Source: Clostridia bacterium | Lineage (GTDB): Bacteria; Bacillota; Clostridia; Oscillospirales; Acutalibacteraceae | NCBI GenBank assembly: GCA_017407755.1 | Contig: JAFQVY010000002.1 | Span: forward strand, 1 to 34,410 | Length of the DNA stretch: 34,410 bases | Direction: 5' to 3' | Shown: positions 33,924 through 34,410 of the stretch, piece after piece | Layout of the letters: each line of letters begins with the position of its first letter | Numbering within the stretch: the stretch's first letter is position 1 | Translations under genes and position numbers: made by a program | Notes under the pieces: model-generated | What the model was told of the DNA's origin: nothing | The model's database searches: none | Seen by the model: only the letters and a program-made list of their open reading frames with translations

Positions 33924-33951
33924 ATTATACACCATTATATAAATTTTACAA
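33924..33951 (-). promoter_or_regulatory. Promoter of the MATE gene
   Basis: On the minus strand, TTGTAA (complement of 33946-33951), a 16-bp spacer and TATAAT (complement of 33924-33929), with TG close before the -10. The rest of the 33895-34050 gap shows nothing else clear. Confidence 0.6.
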
Positions 33952-34044
33952 TAATGCAAATTCTGACAAATATTGATTTTTGGTGCCTACGGTTTTATAA
34001 TATTGTTAATAATAAGGAAAGGTGTATAAATTTAGTTACAAGGC

Positions 34045-34075
34045 AAAAAAATAAAGGCTGTGCAAAGCACAGCCT
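34045..34075 (-). terminator. Terminator of the right-edge gene
   Basis: AGGCTGTGC (34055-34063) and GCACAGCCT (34067-34075) form a perfect 9-bp stem with a 3-nt loop. On the minus strand it continues into TTTATTTTTTT. Confidence 0.88.
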
Positions 34076-34082
34076 GAGGTTT

Positions 34083-34406
34083 TTATTCAACCCTTACAAG
34101 GTATTGGCAATAAACGTAAACGTTTTGAATTTTCTTAGCCTCTACTCCGTCGTCAGCCTGAATTACGGGCTGGGTCTCAGAGGGCGTTGTGTAAAGCTTG
34201 AAAACAATCGCATTCTGAGAAGGACGCATATTTCTGATTTTCTTATACTCGAAATTACGCTTTGTAACACCTAAGTAATTAAAAATTACAGTCTCAATGT
34301 CGGGGTTTGAAAAACATTTGATAAACTCGTCTTCGTCGTGCATTTCGAGAAGATGCTTTGCCTCCTCAAAGGAAATGTTGTAGCATTTGAACTGACCCTC
34401 GTTCAT
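34083..34406 (-). CDS. Small protein possibly related to DUF1874, 107 aa or more
   Basis: The frame ends at 34083 and an ATG is present at 34406-34404, but only four bases of upstream sequence remain, so the true start may lie outside the window. The pattern ISFEEAKHLL, then NPDIETVIFNYLGV, then NAIVFKLY recalls the DUF1874 fold first seen in archaeal-virus B116-type proteins and also found in bacteria. This is a resemblance by eye. There is no signal peptide or membrane helix. It is a DNA-binding candidate only if the resemblance holds; its function is otherwise unknown. Confidence 0.75.
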   Translation of the reverse strand: MNEGQFKCYNISFEEAKHLLEMHDEDEFIKCFSNPDIETVIFNYLGVTKRNFEYKKIRNMRPSQNAIVFKLYTTPSETQPVIQADDGVEAKKIQNVYVYCQYLVRVE

Positions 34407-34410
34407 AACG

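Noticed and set aside
33954-34274. 106-codon plus-strand open frame at the right edge
   Set aside because: It crosses a terminator and the antisense of the right-edge gene, with no ribosome site.
1-34410. CRISPR array or rRNA operon
   Set aside because: No regularly spaced repeats with spacers and no rRNA-like sequence were seen in the window.

Overview
The window reads as a chromosomal stretch from a low-to-mid GC Gram-positive anaerobe of class Clostridia, most likely a gut Oscillospiraceae/Ruminococcaceae relative. Supporting signs are strong AGGAGG-type ribosome sites, TTGACA-N17-TATAAT promoters that often carry an extended TGn -10, a dockerin-bearing secreted protein, a YfhO/CsbB/GtcA-type envelope glycosylation set, and intrinsic terminators after most units. 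I cannot name the species.

Layout. 1-630: the start of a small unrecognised gene that runs off the left edge, then a run of minus-strand hairpins. 631-708: initiator tRNA-fMet (minus) with two U-U oppositions in its T-stem. 874-3926: a Cys-rich protein of unknown function, then a minus-strand pair of a Nudix hydrolase and a membrane-anchored DHHW/SGNH-type protein. 4164-8100: a PLP aminotransferase with trpS, then a HAD phosphatase and a ROK sugar kinase. 8405-10380: rplM-rpsI, whose 3' end is duplicated as a 29-bp direct repeat around a 1.08-kb island with a lipoprotein gene and a zinc-ribbon gene. 10420-15455: lepA, NADP-type glutamate dehydrogenase and pyruvate kinase. 15511-16187: an IS200-type insertion sequence. 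16213-22636: a heterodimeric ABC exporter and valS.

22752-27161 is the most distinctive region. Two ECF sigma/membrane-partner modules stand head to head. The second partner carries a Pro/Thr-rich extracellular stalk ending in a CarboxypepD_reg/Cna-B-like beta-sandwich, and a secreted dockerin protein follows directly. 27257-32533 holds a GtrA-type flippase, a polyprenyl-phosphate glycosyltransferase and, divergently, a YfhO-type membrane glycosyltransferase. Together these match the three-component lipid-linked sugar system known from Bacillus (CsbB/GtcA/YfhO). A 49-residue protein overlaps the end of the yfhO-like gene, followed by a YfcE-like phosphodiesterase. The right edge has a MATE exporter and a small protein possibly related to DUF1874.

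Most of the window is core metabolism and translation. The accessory signals are the rpsI-linked island, the possible tRNA-fMet integration boundary, the IS200 copy, the paired ECF modules and the small overlapping ORF after yfhO. No CRISPR array, rRNA, riboswitch or T-box leader was found. All family calls are from reading the sequence; no database was searched.
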